Shown: piece by piece, positions 4,761-5,165 of the stretch
Position numbering within the stretch: the stretch's first letter is position 1
Layout of the letters: every line of letters begins with the position of its first letter
Notes under the pieces: model-generated
What the model saw: only the letters and a program-made list of their open reading frames with translations
Told to the model about the DNA's origin: nothing
The model's database searches: none
From: Desulforamulus profundi
GTDB taxonomy: Bacteria; Bacillota_B; Desulfotomaculia; Desulfotomaculales; Desulfotomaculaceae
Direction: 5' to 3'
Assembly: GCF_002607855.1 (NCBI RefSeq)
Contig: NZ_AWQQ01000011.1
Coordinates: 1-5,165, forward strand
Length of the DNA: 5,165 bases
Position numbers and translations under genes: made by a program

Positions 4761-4815
4761 TATAAACAAAATGTGATATTGATGAAACAGTTTTGTAAAA
4801 CGTCTTTGCTATAGT
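4761..4815 (+). promoter_or_regulatory. Promoter B: four 11-bp direct repeats plus -10 box
   Basis: The units are TATAAACAAAA (4761-4771), TGTGATATTGA (4772-4782), TGAAACAGTTT (4783-4793) and TGTAAAACGTC (4794-4804). A 5-bp gap and TATAGT (4810-4815) follow. Spacing is identical to promoter A at 245-299, and the second unit differs by one base. It points away from the regulator gene, toward the tiny ORF at 4857. Predicted control by the regulator at 3903-4592 is inference. Confidence 0.75.
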
Positions 4816-4856
4816 AATAACTGTAAAGAACAACACCCCGACGGGAGGTGAACCAA

Positions 4857-4913
4857 ATGTTTACCAAACACTGGATGCTCCCCGCAGTGGCCCACTGCAA
4901 GGGTGGTTGCTGA
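4857..4913 (+). CDS. Tiny 18-residue ORF with strong RBS; possible UGA readthrough
   Basis: The ATG lies 6 nt after GGGAGGTG (4843-4850), downstream of the repeat-type promoter B, and encodes MFTKHWMLPAVAHCKGGC before TGA (4911-4913). It is rich in potential metal ligands (H5, M7, H13, C14, C18). The same frame stays open after the TGA for 24 more codons to TAA (4986-4988). A hairpin lies just downstream: GGGCAG (4925-4930) with CTGTCCC (4940-4946) and a bulged T. Its loop starts with G, 17 nt past the TGA, within the range described for bacterial SECIS elements. So it may be an 18-residue peptide, or less likely a 43-residue selenoprotein, or the remnant of a broken gene. I recognise no family. 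Confidence 0.4.
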   Translation: MFTKHWMLPAVAHCKGGC

Positions 4914-5020
4914 AAGATGGTCTTGGGCAGGATGGTAAACTGTCCCTTCCAAGCATTATCGAAAAAATCACTAGCGTTGCATAAATAAATTTCCAAAATG
5001 TCAATATCTAAAATTCTAGA

Positions 5021-5045
5021 AAAAAACCAATAAATCATTGTTTTT
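5021..5045. terminator. Weak A/T-rich terminator-like hairpin
   Basis: A run of six A (5021-5026) and CAAT (5028-5031) pair with ATTG (5037-5040) and TTTTT (5041-5045) around loop AAATC, with one bulged C. It is symmetrical enough to act on either strand but has only two G-C pairs. It could end the transcript from promoter B. Confidence 0.3.
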
Positions 5046-5080
5046 CCAGCAATATCCTGTAAAAATGATTAAAATCTCCT

Positions 5081-5109
5081 TATAATTGAGGTATAACAGG
5101 TAGTCCTGT
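5081..5109 (+). promoter_or_regulatory. Possible promoter and dyad before the last gene
   Basis: A perfect TATAAT (5081-5086) sits 53 nt before the ATG at 5139. The best -35 candidate, CTGTAA (5057-5062), is poor at 18 bp spacing. A small dyad, ACAGG-TAGT-CCTGT (5096-5109), lies at the predicted start of transcription and could be an operator or short hairpin. Confidence 0.4.
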
Positions 5110-5138
5110 CCATAATCTCAAAAATAAGGAGACATCGC

Positions 5139-5165
5139 ATGGACAAGGATACCAATAAATCCACA
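5139..5165 (+). CDS. Start of a gene cut by the window end
   Basis: An ATG preceded by AAGGAGA (5126-5132) at 6 nt spacing opens a frame reading MDKDTNKST up to the last base. Only nine codons are visible, so no function can be given. The good binding site and the upstream TATAAT suggest a real gene start. Confidence 0.6.

Noticed and set aside
4742..5038. Minus-strand frame of 98 residues
   Set aside because: No ribosome binding site. It runs antisense through promoter B, the tiny ORF and the A/T-rich gap, with composition typical of non-coding A/T-rich DNA.

Overview
The window looks like a chromosomal segment of a low-to-mid GC member of the Bacillota, probably a clostridial or Desulfotomaculum-like anaerobe. 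The evidence is strong AGGAGG-type ribosome binding sites, tight A/T-rich intergenic regions, intrinsic terminators, SHOCT-domain small proteins and a PhoP/PhoR-like two-component pair. The genus is inference; no rRNA, tRNA, CRISPR array, insertion sequence or phage gene is visible.

Layout. Bases 1-244 hold no gene I can support. A promoter at 245-299 drives a structured leader (about 306-497) with a candidate intrinsic terminator at 423-445. Three small plus-strand genes follow: a SHOCT membrane protein (498-731), a 42-residue protein with seven cysteines (763-891) and a 45-residue membrane or secreted peptide (992-1129), closed by a perfect terminator (1132-1165). Two tandem paralogues come next (1238-1414 and 1453-1644), each with twin CX3C motifs at identical residue positions. 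A second SHOCT membrane protein lies on the minus strand (1996-2226) and meets them at a bidirectional terminator (1892-1942). Further right, also on the minus strand, is a two-component operon. It has an OmpR/PhoB-type response regulator (3903-4592) overlapping by ATGA a membrane histidine kinase (3906 down to 2444). The kinase reading frame is broken by one missing base near 2905, exactly between the phosphoacceptor and ATPase domains. Divergent from the regulator is a tiny plus-strand ORF (4857-4913) with a perfect ribosome binding site. A new gene starts at 5139 and runs off the window.

How it works together. Three promoters (245-299 plus, 2324-2270 minus, 4761-4815 plus) share the same design. 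Each has four tandem 11-bp direct repeats, mostly starting TGTNA, ending exactly 5 bp before a -10 hexamer and taking the place of a -35 box. Direct repeats with 11-bp pitch next to the -10 are the signature of OmpR/PhoB-family activators, so the regulator encoded here is the obvious candidate to control the SHOCT and small-protein genes around it. The kinase's outside loop is rich in Met, His and Cys, and most of the small proteins are rich in Cys, Met or His. My inference is a local regulon for sensing and buffering a soft metal (copper-like) or thiol stress at the envelope. No recognised metal pump or oxidase is present in the window to prove it.
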